In this document: piece after piece, positions 9,329-18,532 of the stretch
Position numbering within the stretch: position 1 is the first letter of the stretch
Layout of the letters: every line of letters begins with the position of its first letter
NCBI GenBank assembly: GCA_021784595.1
Contig: JAJYHT010000021.1
Coordinates: 1 to 64,000, forward strand
Length of the DNA: 64,000 nucleotides
Direction: 5' to 3'
Source: Bacillota bacterium
GTDB taxonomy: Bacteria > Bacillota > Sulfobacillia > Sulfobacillales > Sulfobacillaceae
The notes under the pieces: model-generated
What the model saw: the letters and a program-made list of their open reading frames with translations, nothing else
Databases searched by the model: none
What the model was told of the DNA's origin: nothing
Translations under genes and position numbers: made by a program

Positions 9329-9568
9329 GAGTGCTGCGACAGCTCGAGGCCAACCCCATTCATTTGTTCTTTTGGAGGCAGGAGCCAGGCCCTGTCGTTG
9401 TGTCAGGCTATCTAGCCGTTCGTCCTGTGGCGGACTAAGCATTGACCTAGCATGAATGTGTAGTCAAGCGGTCGTGGCAAATAGAATGGTGGCCCGATTC
9501 GGTCCGTACTGACAACGAATGAATAAGGCTGTTCGAACGGTTATTATCTGGAAGGGAAGGCGAGGACC

Positions 9569-10420
9569 ATGTTTCAACATGATTTATTGAAGGGGAAAGT
9601 CGTTTTGATTACGGGAGGCGGCACCGGACTTGGAAAAGCTATGGCGACACGTTTTGGCGAGTTAGGAGCGGAAATTGCCATAATCGGTCGCCGTCTGGAA
9701 GTTTTGGAAGAGACTGCGCACGGTCTCCAACAGCAGGGGGTGAATGTCGTGTTTCGATCGTGCGATGTGAGAGACCCTGAGCAGATCGCTGCTTCTATGC
9801 AACAAATTTGGGATGCGTATGGACATCTTGACGTGCTTGTCAATAATGCCGCAGGCAATTTCATTAGTCCGACGGAACGTCTTTCGCCGCGGGCGGTTGA
9901 TGCAGTGATAAATATTGTGCTGCATGGTTCGATGTACTGCACTTTGGAAGCTGGCAAGCGCTGGATTGCCGCTGGGACTGGGGGCACGGTGCTTAATATC
10001 GTGGCCTCCTATGCTTGGACCGGGTCTGCTTACGTTGTGCCTTCGGCGGTGGCCAAGGCGGGTGTCTTGGCGATGACACGTTCTTTGGCGGTAGAGTGGG
10101 CTAAATATCGGATCCGGCAAGTTGCGATCGCGCCTGGACCGTTTCCCACCGAGGGCGCCTGGTCGCGTCTGGCCCCCACGCCGGAAATTGCCGACGCCAT
10201 GGCGGACAGAGTGCCCATGGGGCGCACAGGCAAACCTGAGGAACTAGCGAACATGGCCGCCTACCTGATTTCAGATTACGCCTCATTTATCAACGGTGAG
10301 GTGGTGACGGTTGATGGTGGAGAGTGGTTATATGGAGCGGGCGAATTCAACGGATTGACCCGACTGTCGACTGACGATTGGGACCGCATTAGCGCTCTGA
10401 TACCACGGGGCAAGAAATAG
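9569..10420 (+). CDS. 2,4-dienoyl-CoA reductase, SDR type (DECR1-like)
   Basis: A 283-residue short-chain dehydrogenase with the GGGTGLGKAMA nucleotide motif. NNAAGNFISPTERLSP and a C-terminal GEFNGL...W segment closely recall mitochondrial DECR1, recognised from memory. The usual YxxxK is replaced by SAVAK, with a tyrosine 11 residues before that serine. This is the DECR arrangement (Tyr-Ser-Lys), so the missing SDR tyrosine does not indicate a defect. It would reduce 2,4-dienoyl-CoA with NADPH during oxidation of unsaturated fatty acids. A purine-rich ribosome site GGCGAGGA precedes the ATG. No other beta-oxidation gene is adjacent. Confidence 0.88.
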   Translation: MFQHDLLKGKVVLITGGGTGLGKAMATRFGELGAEIAIIGRRLEVLEETAHGLQQQGVNVVFRSCDVRDPEQIAASMQQIWDAYGHLDVLVNNAAGNFISPTERLSPRAVDAVINIVLHGSMYCTLEAGKRWIAAGTGGTVLNIVASYAWTGSAYVVPSAVAKAGVLAMTRSLAVEWAKYRIRQVAIAPGPFPTEGAWSRLAPTPEIADAMADRVPMGRTGKPEELANMAAYLISDYASFINGEVVTVDGGEWLYGAGEFNGLTRLSTDDWDRISALIPRGKK

Positions 10421-10805
10421 CGGGGCATAGTCTGCGATTGTTTGGGTTTCATGACGATATTTCGGTGATTTAAGCTCGCTCGGTCCATACTCCGATCCGC
10501 ATCGATGGTCGAAGTTGGACAGCGGGATATGGCAGCGGGTCCTTTCCAGAACTATCCCTATCCATTTATTGGCAATTACCGACGGTTATGGCGACCACCT
10601 TGTCAGAAACAGCTTTATGACCACGGGAATGCTTGATCGGACGCAAATCCGAGGGTCATGCTGGCGTTCGGCTCGGCTTTACCATGCCCCGGACAGACCG
10701 GACGTCCAGTATATGGACGTCTCTTTCGACTAGTGCCATAAGGTGCGACTCGCGGCGCAGGGAAACTATTTGGCAAGATGATTACGACTATTGGGGACGA
10801 ATTCT
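10421..10805. other. Intergenic stretch without a convincing gene
   Basis: About 385 bases between the dienoyl-CoA reductase and the convergent ArsR-like regulator. Short open frames exist (for example 10505-10636 and 10515-10733, plus strand) but lack ribosome sites and recognisable features. I see no T-tailed hairpin and no tRNA-like fold. Confidence 0.5.
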
Positions 10806-11426
10806 TTAATCGGCGTTTGAAGGGCCGCTGGAGGCTTTAAAAATTGACGGGAACGCAGCAATTATCATCACGTGGCCGTCTGTGGGGGCATCGTGCTCGC
10901 GGTTGACGACCGATTGACGCAAAAGCGCTAGATCCTGCCGATATTGTTCGGTAGCCAGTGTGCGCAGTGACAGCATGCCTTGGGAGTCTTTTAAGACAGT
11001 GTCGTTCCATGTGTTGGCGTCCATAGCCTGGTAACGTTTGGCCGCCCGAATCATAAGTTGGCCTAGTGTCATGGCGAATGCCACCCAAAATGCTTGGCGC
11101 ATTTCCAATGACATATGTTGCTGACTGCGATCCAGCCATCCGGGTTCGTGAATTGCCGACTTAATGGTTGGATGCAGCTGGTAGTACTTTTCGACATAGG
11201 TGGGGCCGGGGACCACACGCGGTGAAGCCAACACCCCATATCCCTTAAGAATCCGCATATGGTGCAATACATTATTAACCGTCAAGTTCAGTCGTTTGGC
11301 CAACTGAGTTGCCGTAAGCTCACCCGCATCTTCCAATTCTAGCAACAAGTTTGCGCGGGTGGGTTCAGATAATGCTTCGACATAGCGTTCCAACAATTCC
11401 TGCGCGGTCTGTTCTTTTTCGTCCAT
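10806..11426 (-). CDS. ArsR-like winged-helix transcriptional regulator
   Basis: About 206 residues. The N-terminal winged helix reads like ArsR/HTH_20 proteins (LSEPTRANLLLELEDAGELTATQLAKRLNL, then VLHHMRILKGYGVL) and is followed by a helical C-terminal domain of unknown role. Metal-binding cysteines typical of ArsR are absent, so a non-metal ligand is likely. I prefer the ATG at 11426; an in-frame GTG at 11447 is possible. The perfect -10 sequence TATAAT at 11433-11438 sits only 6 bases before that ATG, which would give a leaderless or nearly leaderless message. It faces away from an MFS exporter across a large palindrome and probably represses both. Confidence 0.82.
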   Translation of the reverse strand: MDEKEQTAQELLERYVEALSEPTRANLLLELEDAGELTATQLAKRLNLTVNNVLHHMRILKGYGVLASPRVVPGPTYVEKYYQLHPTIKSAIHEPGWLDRSQQHMSLEMRQAFWVAFAMTLGQLMIRAAKRYQAMDANTWNDTVLKDSQGMLSLRTLATEQYRQDLALLRQSVVNREHDAPTDGHVMIIAAFPSIFKASSGPSNAD

Positions 11427-11457
11427 ATCTTCATTATACAGCAGCACTGAATGTTTA

Positions 11458-11497
11458 TATAATAGTGATAATAGTATATAGTACTGTCACTACTATA
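11458..11497. promoter_or_regulatory. 40-bp imperfect palindrome, probable operator
   Basis: Arms at 11458-11474 and 11481-11497 match at 13 of 17 positions around a TATATA centre at 11475-11480. It fills the short gap between the divergent regulator and exporter genes, where a dimeric or tetrameric winged-helix repressor would shut both promoters. Confidence 0.65.
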
Positions 11498-11513
11498 ACG
11501 AGGAGATGTGACG

Positions 11514-12737
11514 ATGGATCTGCGCGCCCTGCCTCGGTCTTTGCGTATCTTGTTGGTGGCCCAGTCCTTGAGCAGCCTCGGCAATCAGGTGTTGATGATT
11601 GCCGTGATTTGGTATTTGACCGGACTCACCCATTCGCCTCACATTCTGGTCTGGTTGTTTGCGGTGGCCGAAATTCCCTACTTGCTGCTTCTGTTACCCG
11701 CGGGAGTGCTGGCCGATCGGCTGCCTCGCTACCAAATGGCTGTAGTCATGACTGCTCTGCGAGTGGCGCTCGTGATCCTGCTGACGGCGTTAAATCAATG
11801 GGGATCCGTTTCATGGACCACAGTTGTGGGTTTGGTGGTTTTGGCTGAGGCGGCAGGCGCGCTCCTGCAACCCGCTTTGGGGGCTTGGATGACGAGTCTG
11901 GTGACTTTTGACGATATCGGTGTTCTCACTGGCGCCAGACAACTGAGCGGGCATGTTGCATCATTGATTGGCCCCGCCTTAGGAGGCTTTTTGTTTGGCA
12001 TCCTAGCGTTTCGTGGGACATTGTGGGCAAGTGTGTTGGGGATGGCGGCGGGTCTATTGGGTTTGGCGGGCGCGCGGCGTCTCGGCGCAACACGAGGCGA
12101 CCCGCCACAACCCAGAGAGCGGCACTCGCTCGCCGATGGATGGCACTATCTTCGCTCGCAGCCCGCAATGTTGCGCATGGTTGGATTTTTTTCGGTGACC
12201 AATGGTCTCAATAATGTTGAGGCCATATTAGTGCCCCTATTGGCACGCTACGATCTACATTTAAGCGCATGGGCATTTGGTGCGTTGTCCACCGGTTTCG
12301 GAATCGGTGCCCTGGGAGGCGCCTGGGTAGGAACTCGCCTCAGTGCTCGTAAAAAGAAAATTCCGTGGGTCCTGACTTCCATGGGGTGCTTTGGTTTGGC
12401 TATTGTGGACATGGGAATGGTACAGCGGGGATGGCAGTTGGCTGCGGCATATATCGTGGCTGGCTGTGCCTTCGCAATTGTCGAGGTGATTACGGGAACC
12501 CTATGGCAGCAAATGATTCCTTCGACAATGCGAGGACGTGTGATGAGCACCATGAGCACACTGGCACGGGTCGCCAATCCTCTTGGATATATCCTGGCTG
12601 GGGCGCTGGGGTCATGGGTTGGGGAACGTCTGGGTCTGATAGCGGGCGGGGCCGCAATTTGTCTTCTGTCAGCCGCGATGTTTTTTTCATCGGCTGTTGC
12701 CTTAGATGACGAGAAGATCACCGCATCGGCATCATGA
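11514..12737 (+). CDS. MFS transporter, drug-efflux type
   Basis: A 407-residue major facilitator protein with about 12 membrane helices. It starts RALPRSLRILLVAQSLSSLGNQVLMIAV and has the cytoplasmic loop motif AGVLADRLPRYQMAV between helices 2 and 3. The closest family flavour is macrolide/multidrug exporters (MefA/EntS-like). The ATG at 11514 has AGGAG 8 bases upstream; a GTG at 11508 is too close to that site. It is divergently transcribed from the ArsR-like gene, a common efflux-pump/repressor arrangement. Confidence 0.88.
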   Translation: MDLRALPRSLRILLVAQSLSSLGNQVLMIAVIWYLTGLTHSPHILVWLFAVAEIPYLLLLLPAGVLADRLPRYQMAVVMTALRVALVILLTALNQWGSVSWTTVVGLVVLAEAAGALLQPALGAWMTSLVTFDDIGVLTGARQLSGHVASLIGPALGGFLFGILAFRGTLWASVLGMAAGLLGLAGARRLGATRGDPPQPRERHSLADGWHYLRSQPAMLRMVGFFSVTNGLNNVEAILVPLLARYDLHLSAWAFGALSTGFGIGALGGAWVGTRLSARKKKIPWVLTSMGCFGLAIVDMGMVQRGWQLAAAYIVAGCAFAIVEVITGTLWQQMIPSTMRGRVMSTMSTLARVANPLGYILAGALGSWVGERLGLIAGGAAICLLSAAMFFSSAVALDDEKITASAS

Positions 12738-13212
12738 TTAGCCCATCTGGTCGGGAACAGTTGTGGCGACCAAAACATGACAAACATGACTTAAAAACCT
12801 TACATAAATCGCTTATAAACAATTAAATACATGACATTATATAAATTGTCTATTGATTCCTCTGACATGATAGAATAAACTTCCGGTAAGTTGGATAAAA
12901 ATTCATTGGATTTGGGGCGACTGTTGGATTGCGCCCTGGAATCATTTTTATCCTCCCTCCGTAATATCTTTACGTAAGTCTTGGGGCAAGCCCGATTCGG
13001 TGTTGAAGCCAACTGCTGGGGATTTTTCTATAGTGCGCTGAGGGAATGCTGCGATTTATTGCTTATTAGTCAGAGTGTACAGACATCACAGATAAATTCG
13101 TATCTTTGTATAAAGGGTAAAAGAACGGCGATGACTAATTTAGTCAATACAGCTTGTGGGGTTTGCGTCGGCGAAGTCTGTTGTTGGTTTTTATATGAAA
13201 GGAGAGTACGCA
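12738..13212. other. Long upstream region of the pyrimidine island
   Basis: About 475 bases upstream of the NCS1 permease. It is AT-rich at 12780-12900. I searched by eye for TPP, purine and preQ1 riboswitch cores and saw none. A 30-codon cysteine-containing frame at 13131-13223 overlaps the permease start but has a poorly spaced ribosome site. Promoter boxes are not clear. The length suggests a regulated leader, possibly a PucR target. Confidence 0.35.
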
Positions 13213-14664
13213 GTGGTCAGTGAAGTGCCTAACGAAGAGTTAATCCGCTATAACAAGGACATTGCGCCAGCCGAAGAATCCCAACGCAACTGGACATTAT
13301 ACAATTATCTTAGCCTATGGATTGGAATGGCGCACAACATTCCGACCTACCTGATGGCGGGCGGATTTATTGCTCTCGGACTTAGCTGGTGGGAAGCCAT
13401 TCTTACCGTACTGGTCGGCAACCTTATTGTGTTGGTCCCGATTTTGCTCAATTCACATCCCGGAACCAAGTATGGGATCCCATTTCCGGTATTCGCCCGT
13501 GCTTCGTTCGGGGTGGTGGGAGCGAACCTGCCTGCTTTGCTGAGGGCTTTGGTGGCTGCGGGATGGTTCGGTATTGAAACGGCCATCGGAGGGCAGGCCA
13601 TCCAGACCTTCTTATTGATCTTAATTCCGGGTTGGGCTCACTTTTCGTCCGCCTTCACGTTTATTGGAATGAATCTCGGAAACTGGATCGGGTTTATGAT
13701 CTTTTGGTTCTTAAACATCTGGATTATTTTTCATGGCATTGATGCAGTCAAACGCTTTGAAGCGTGGGCAGGCCCTCTGGTACTGGCGCTGGGCATTGGT
13801 CTTCTCATTTGGGCATATACTGCCGCCCACGGATTTGGGCCGATGTTGAGCCAACCGTCTACCGTGCATGGGGCGGCCTTGTGGGCGGTGGAAATCCCTT
13901 CACTAACCAGCGTAGTAGCGTTTTGGGCAACCTTGTCCCTCAATATTCCTGACTTCACTCGTTTTGCCAAAAGCCAAAAGGCACAGGCATGGGGCCAGGC
14001 ATTGGGTTTGCCTACAACCATGACCATTTTTTCTGGCATAGGGGTTTTGGTGACCTCGGCGACCATTGTGGTGTTTCACCACGCGATAGCCGACCCGGTG
14101 ACTTTGTTAGGACACTTTCACAATGTGTTTTTGCTGATTATTTCGCTAGGCGCCGTGGTGGTAGCCACTTTGTCAGTCAACGTAGCTGCCAACGTAGTAT
14201 CGCCAGCCTACGATTTTATCCAGCTCTTCCCTAAGCACTTAAACTTCAAACTTGGAGGCTTGATTACGGGAATCTTGGGCATTTTGATGGTGCCCTGGCT
14301 TCTGATTTCCAATCCGCACATTTATATTTTCAGTTGGCTCGATGTGTATTCGGGTTTCCTGGGGCCGATTGCTGCGATTTTGATTGCGGACTACTGGGTC
14401 TTTCGCCACCAAACCCTGGCTGTCGTCGAACTCTACGAAAAGACTGGGCGCTATTATTACGGGAAAGGCTACAACAGCTTGGCAATCTGGGCTCTAATAG
14501 CCGGCATTGTGGTGGCTCTAATCGGCAAAGTAGTCCCTGCCTTGGGTTGGTTATTCAACTATGCTTGGTTTGTGGGATTTGCGGTGTCCTTCGTGGTCTA
14601 TATTGCCCTGATGCGGTCGCGCTATCCGAACCAAGTCCACACGGTGCCGTCTGGGGATTCCTAG
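13213..14664 (+). CDS. NCS1 family nucleobase/hydantoin permease
   Basis: A 483-residue transporter with 12 predicted helices. NCS1 landmarks are clear: NWTLYNYLSLWIGMAHNIPT near the start, LLNSHPGTKYGIPFPVFAR, the first-helix asparagine region and NIPDFTRFA. The family imports cytosine, uracil, thiamine, allantoin or hydantoins with Na+ or H+. The GTG at 13213 is preferred because AAAGGAGA lies 7 bases upstream; an ATG at 13195 lies before that site. It heads the pyrimidine catabolic operon and should bring in cytosine, uracil or dihydropyrimidines. Confidence 0.9.
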   Translation: MVSEVPNEELIRYNKDIAPAEESQRNWTLYNYLSLWIGMAHNIPTYLMAGGFIALGLSWWEAILTVLVGNLIVLVPILLNSHPGTKYGIPFPVFARASFGVVGANLPALLRALVAAGWFGIETAIGGQAIQTFLLILIPGWAHFSSAFTFIGMNLGNWIGFMIFWFLNIWIIFHGIDAVKRFEAWAGPLVLALGIGLLIWAYTAAHGFGPMLSQPSTVHGAALWAVEIPSLTSVVAFWATLSLNIPDFTRFAKSQKAQAWGQALGLPTTMTIFSGIGVLVTSATIVVFHHAIADPVTLLGHFHNVFLLIISLGAVVVATLSVNVAANVVSPAYDFIQLFPKHLNFKLGGLITGILGILMVPWLLISNPHIYIFSWLDVYSGFLGPIAAILIADYWVFRHQTLAVVELYEKTGRYYYGKGYNSLAIWALIAGIVVALIGKVVPALGWLFNYAWFVGFAVSFVVYIALMRSRYPNQVHTVPSGDS

Positions 14665-14705
14665 GCGTTGCCAAGGCATCACTTTATTTCAAAAGGAGGA
14701 CCATT

Positions 14706-15593
14706 ATGAGTCATATCGTTCGAGTCGGATTAATTCAGGCACATCACGAGGTATCTGGGGACCGTCCCTTGGATGAGCATAAAAAATCGGCCATTGATAA
14801 GCATTTAGGGATGATCTATGAGGCTAAGACCAAAGGTGCCCAAGTTGTCTGCCTGCAAGAACTGTTTTATGGGCCATACTTCTGCGCGGAGCAAAATGCC
14901 CGCTGGTATGATCTGACCGAAAGAGTTCCGGATGGACCGACCACTCAATTGATGCAGTCGGTAGCCCGTGAAACGGGCATGGTGTTGATTGTTCCGATGT
15001 ATGAGGAGGAAATTACCGGTCTCTATTACAATACTGCGGCGGTAATCGATGCCGATGGCAGGTTTTTAGGAAAATACCGAAAAAACCATCTGCCGCATGT
15101 ACAGGCCGGTGAAAGCATGGCTACCGGATTTTGGGAAAAGTATTACTTTCGTCCGGGAAATTTGGGGTATCCGGTATTCGAAACAGCGGTCGGGCGGATT
15201 GGTGTCTACATCTGCTACGACCGGCATTTCCCAGAGGGGGCCCGTGCGTTGGGGCTCAACGGCGCCGAAATTGTGTTCAATCCCTCTGCGACGGTCGCAG
15301 GACTTTCCAAATATCTCTGGAAACTGGAACAGCCGGCGCATGCGGTGGCCAACGGATACTACCTGGGCGCTATCAACCGGGTAGGGGTGGAAGCGCCTTG
15401 GAACATGGGAGAATTCTACGGTGAAAGCTATTTGGTGGATCCGCGTGGGCAGTTTGTGGCTATGGGAAGCTCCGACCAGTCCGAAGTCGTGATTGGGGAT
15501 GCCGACCTGGAAGTAATTCGCGAGGTACGCAACACCTGGCAGTTCTTTCGCGACAGAAGGCCTGAAACTTACGAACGCTTGACGGACTTATAG
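14706..15593 (+). CDS. Beta-ureidopropionase (N-carbamoyl-beta-alanine amidohydrolase)
   Basis: A 295-residue nitrilase-superfamily enzyme with the full catalytic triad: Glu in CLQELFYGPYF, Lys in KYRKNHLPH and Cys in YICYDRHFPEG. It converts N-carbamoyl-beta-alanine to beta-alanine, CO2 and ammonia, the third step of reductive uracil degradation. The start at ATG 14706 has an excellent AAAGGAGGA site. A longer in-frame extension into the permease gene is not credible. N-carbamoylputrescine amidase is the main alternative family, but the operon with PreT/PreA and dihydropyrimidinase strongly favours the pyrimidine role. Confidence 0.92.
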   Translation: MSHIVRVGLIQAHHEVSGDRPLDEHKKSAIDKHLGMIYEAKTKGAQVVCLQELFYGPYFCAEQNARWYDLTERVPDGPTTQLMQSVARETGMVLIVPMYEEEITGLYYNTAAVIDADGRFLGKYRKNHLPHVQAGESMATGFWEKYYFRPGNLGYPVFETAVGRIGVYICYDRHFPEGARALGLNGAEIVFNPSATVAGLSKYLWKLEQPAHAVANGYYLGAINRVGVEAPWNMGEFYGESYLVDPRGQFVAMGSSDQSEVVIGDADLEVIREVRNTWQFFRDRRPETYERLTDL

Positions 15594-15604
15594 GGGGCGT
15601 GCCC

Positions 15605-17065
15605 ATGCGTTTATCCAACTATATTGGCGGCCAATGGATTCCGGGTGGAGGTCCTTTGACCAAAGATATCAATCCTAGCCATCCCGACCAGATTTTGGCC
15701 GAGTTGCATAACAGCGTGGCGGCCGATGTCGACTTTGCCATAAAAACGGCAGAGGCAGCCTTTCCAAATTGGGCAAACACGCCGGCGCCCGCTCGTGGAA
15801 GGGTGCTCCTGCGTTTGCATGCCATATTGGATGGCCATCGAATGGAGTATGTGAACCTGATGATGGCTGAACAAGGCAAGACTCGTAGCGAGGCGGAAGG
15901 GGAATTTCAAAAGGGCTTGAACCTGGTGGAATTTTTTGCCGGGGAAGGAATGCGACTGGACGGGCAGACCATGCCCTCGGAAATCGCACGAAACTTCACC
16001 TATACGCTAAGAGAGCCGCTAGGAACGGTGGCTATCATCACACCATGGAACTTTCCATTTGCCATTCCATTGTGGAAGATGTGTCCAGCGTTGGTGGCGG
16101 GCAATACCGTGGTTTTCAAGCCCGCGTCATACACCCCGTGGATTGGAGTGCGCCTAGTGGAAGATCTGGTGGCAGCAGAGATTCCCCAGGGCGTATGTAA
16201 TCTCATCCTAGGAGCCGGGTCGCTGGCTGGCGAAGCCTTGGCCATGGATCCACGCATCCGCGCTCTATCTTTTACTGGATCCAACGAAGTTGGTCAGCGC
16301 CTAGCCGAGCGCCTCGGAGGACGTCCTATCAAACTCACCATGGAAATGGGCGGAAAAAACGCGGTGGTGGTGTCCCCTTCCGCAGATGCGGCACTGGCTG
16401 CAGCGGGCGTGGTGCAAGGTGCTTTTGGAGCCGCTGGTCAGCGGTGTACCGCGACCAGCCGGGTTTTCGTCCACCAAAGCATATTTTCCGAGTTTCGCGC
16501 CATGTGTGTAGAAAAAGCCAGTCAGATGGTAGTAGGAGATCCCGATAGTCCAAAATCTTCGATAGGGCCCCTAATATCTGAAAATCAAGTCAAGCGCAGC
16601 CTGACTTATATCGAGGACGCTCAAGCCCGTGGCGCCCAGGTTGTTTTGGGCGGCCACCGCGTAGGACAAGGAGGGTATTTCATGGCCCCGACCATCTTGG
16701 ACGGCGTGACCCTGGATATGCCGGTGGCGAGCGAAGAGGTATTTGGTCCTGTGTTGGCAATGATTGCCTATGATTCGCTGGATGAAGCGATAGCGTGGGT
16801 CAACAGCGTTCCTTATGGCCTATCTGCGGCCATCTATACGCGAGATTTGATTGAGGCCCAGCATTTTATCCATAACGTCGCGGTGGGCATGGTGCATGTC
16901 AACAATCCTACCATAGGAGGAGAGGCGCAACTGCCGTTTGGCGGCATTAAGGCGTCGGGATTGGGGCCACGAGAGATGGGACACGAAGGCACGTTGTTCT
17001 TTACGGAGACCAAGACGGTGTTTTTCGACTACAGCGGAAGTAGCCGAACAGGAAATGTGTATTAG
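15605..17065 (+). CDS. NAD(P)-dependent aldehyde dehydrogenase (semialdehyde dehydrogenase type)
   Basis: A 486-residue aldehyde dehydrogenase. It has ITPWNFPFAIPLWKMCPAL, the catalytic Glu in TMEMGGKN and the catalytic Cys in GAAGQRCTA. It looks most like succinate-semialdehyde or related omega-semialdehyde dehydrogenases. The preferred ATG at 15605 is in frame with a GTG at 15599 that would crowd the ribosome site. Inside the pyrimidine operon it probably oxidises malonate semialdehyde, or 3-hydroxypropionaldehyde-like products from thymine or uracil, overlapping with the CoA-acylating enzyme at 24.2 kb. Confidence 0.9.
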   Translation: MRLSNYIGGQWIPGGGPLTKDINPSHPDQILAELHNSVAADVDFAIKTAEAAFPNWANTPAPARGRVLLRLHAILDGHRMEYVNLMMAEQGKTRSEAEGEFQKGLNLVEFFAGEGMRLDGQTMPSEIARNFTYTLREPLGTVAIITPWNFPFAIPLWKMCPALVAGNTVVFKPASYTPWIGVRLVEDLVAAEIPQGVCNLILGAGSLAGEALAMDPRIRALSFTGSNEVGQRLAERLGGRPIKLTMEMGGKNAVVVSPSADAALAAAGVVQGAFGAAGQRCTATSRVFVHQSIFSEFRAMCVEKASQMVVGDPDSPKSSIGPLISENQVKRSLTYIEDAQARGAQVVLGGHRVGQGGYFMAPTILDGVTLDMPVASEEVFGPVLAMIAYDSLDEAIAWVNSVPYGLSAAIYTRDLIEAQHFIHNVAVGMVHVNNPTIGGEAQLPFGGIKASGLGPREMGHEGTLFFTETKTVFFDYSGSSRTGNVY

Positions 17066-17082
17066 ACAGGGAGGCGAGAGGT

Positions 17083-18432
17083 ATGGCCATAGTGTTGAAT
17101 CAGGACCATCGTTTTGAGGAGGTGGTGCCTCCTTTTGAGCCTTCAGAGGCAATGGACGAGGCACTGCGCTGCTATTACTGCTACGATGCGCCGTGCATCA
17201 AGGCATGTCCCACCGGCATCAACATTCCGGTGTTCATTCGCCAAATCGCCAACCATGATGTGAAGGCTGCTGCCAGGACCATTATGGATGCCAATATTCT
17301 AGGCGCCACGTGCGCCAGAATTTGTCCCACGGAAGCGCTTTGCGAGGGGGGTTGCGTACGCAAGGAAGACAGCCGTCCCGTCAGCATTGGACGCTTGCAG
17401 CGGGTAGCCATGGATCATGCCATGACTTCGGACTATCTACCATTGCCGGATATTGGGGTTCACGGCCAAGGCCGGGTGGCGGTGGTGGGAGCGGGTCCCG
17501 CGGGCCTCGGGGCGGCAACTGCCCTGACTCGCATGGGATATGTTGTCGAGGTGTTCGAAGAAAAACCGGAAGGAGGGGGGTTGGATACCTATGGCATTGT
17601 CTCCTATCGCGAACCGTTGTCGGTTAGTCTATGGGAAGTGGACCTGGTCCATAAGTTGGGGACTACGTTTCACTTTGGTACGCGAATTGGGAGAGACATC
17701 GAATGGGAAGGCCTGCGTGCGCAGTTTGACGCAGTGATTATTGCGGTGGGCCTGGGCCGAGTGCCTAAGATGGGCATTCTGGGCGAAGACCTGGCCGGTG
17801 TGTGGGATGCGCTCGATTTGGTGGAAGCCACGAAAACCATGGCACTGGACGACATTGACATAGGGCGCCAGGTTGCTGTTATCGGCGCTGGCAATACCGC
17901 CGTCGATGCCGCGACCTGTGCCAAGCGTTTGGGCGCCGAGGAGGTCACCATTGTCTACCGCCGCGATCAGACGGCAATGTCCGCATACCAATACGAATAT
18001 GAATTTGCCAAACAAGATGGTGTGTCTTACAAGTGGTGGACAGTTCCTGTGCAAGTGTTGGGCAATCACCGGGTACAAGGCCTTCGATGCGCGCGCACTC
18101 AGGTGGTGGCGGGAGCGGACAAAAATAGCAGGGAAGCGGATCTGCAGCTTTTGCCTGGAAGTGAATTCGTGTTGCCTGTGGATACCGTGATACGGGCCAT
18201 TGGGCAAACAAAACCCAGTGCGCTGTGGGATGAGATTGGCGCGGAGACCCGCAATCACCGTGTGGTGGTGGATGACGAAACCTTTTCGACTTCTTTGTCT
18301 GGAGTATATGCCATCGGTGACTGCCTGGGGCGGGGTGGAGAAGCGACGGTTGTGGCAGCGGTTGCCGACGGGAAAAAGGTGGCTTGGGCGGTGCATCAAC
18401 AACTGACCCGCACTAACGAACGAAGCGTTTGA
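17083..18432 (+). CDS. preT: NAD-dependent dihydropyrimidine dehydrogenase, FAD/NAD subunit (PreT)
   Basis: A 449-residue flavoprotein of the GltD/PreT type. The N-terminal cysteine sets CYYCYDAPCIKACPTGINIP and CARICPTEALCEGGC should bind two 4Fe-4S clusters. They precede the FAD motif VVGAGPAGLGAATAL and the NAD motif VIGAGNTAVDAA. It takes electrons from NAD(P)H and passes them to PreA to reduce uracil or thymine to the 5,6-dihydro form. It sits 17 bases after the aldehyde dehydrogenase and about 100 bases before preA. E. coli PreT is somewhat shorter, at 412 residues. Confidence 0.93.
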   Translation: MAIVLNQDHRFEEVVPPFEPSEAMDEALRCYYCYDAPCIKACPTGINIPVFIRQIANHDVKAAARTIMDANILGATCARICPTEALCEGGCVRKEDSRPVSIGRLQRVAMDHAMTSDYLPLPDIGVHGQGRVAVVGAGPAGLGAATALTRMGYVVEVFEEKPEGGGLDTYGIVSYREPLSVSLWEVDLVHKLGTTFHFGTRIGRDIEWEGLRAQFDAVIIAVGLGRVPKMGILGEDLAGVWDALDLVEATKTMALDDIDIGRQVAVIGAGNTAVDAATCAKRLGAEEVTIVYRRDQTAMSAYQYEYEFAKQDGVSYKWWTVPVQVLGNHRVQGLRCARTQVVAGADKNSREADLQLLPGSEFVLPVDTVIRAIGQTKPSALWDEIGAETRNHRVVVDDETFSTSLSGVYAIGDCLGRGGEATVVAAVADGKKVAWAVHQQLTRTNERSV

Positions 18433-18532
18433 GGAGTGCCGCAAGCGATTGTCAAAGGCGATCCCGCAGGTCTTGCGGATGCGCATTCAGTCGGATGAAA
18501 AAAATTCTCTTTTTCAGAGGAGGACAACAACC

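Noticed and set aside
9569-10420. SDR with a lost catalytic tyrosine
   Set aside because: The Tyr-x10-Ser-x3-Lys pattern is the normal catalytic layout of DECR-type dienoyl-CoA reductases, so this is not a defect.
12738-13212. Riboswitch in the permease leader
   Set aside because: I looked for TPP, purine and preQ1 cores by eye and found none; a covariance search would be needed to settle it.
13131-13223. 30-codon Cys-containing leader peptide before the NCS1 permease
   Set aside because: The ribosome site is about 14 bases away and the frame overlaps the permease start; no attenuator hairpin follows.
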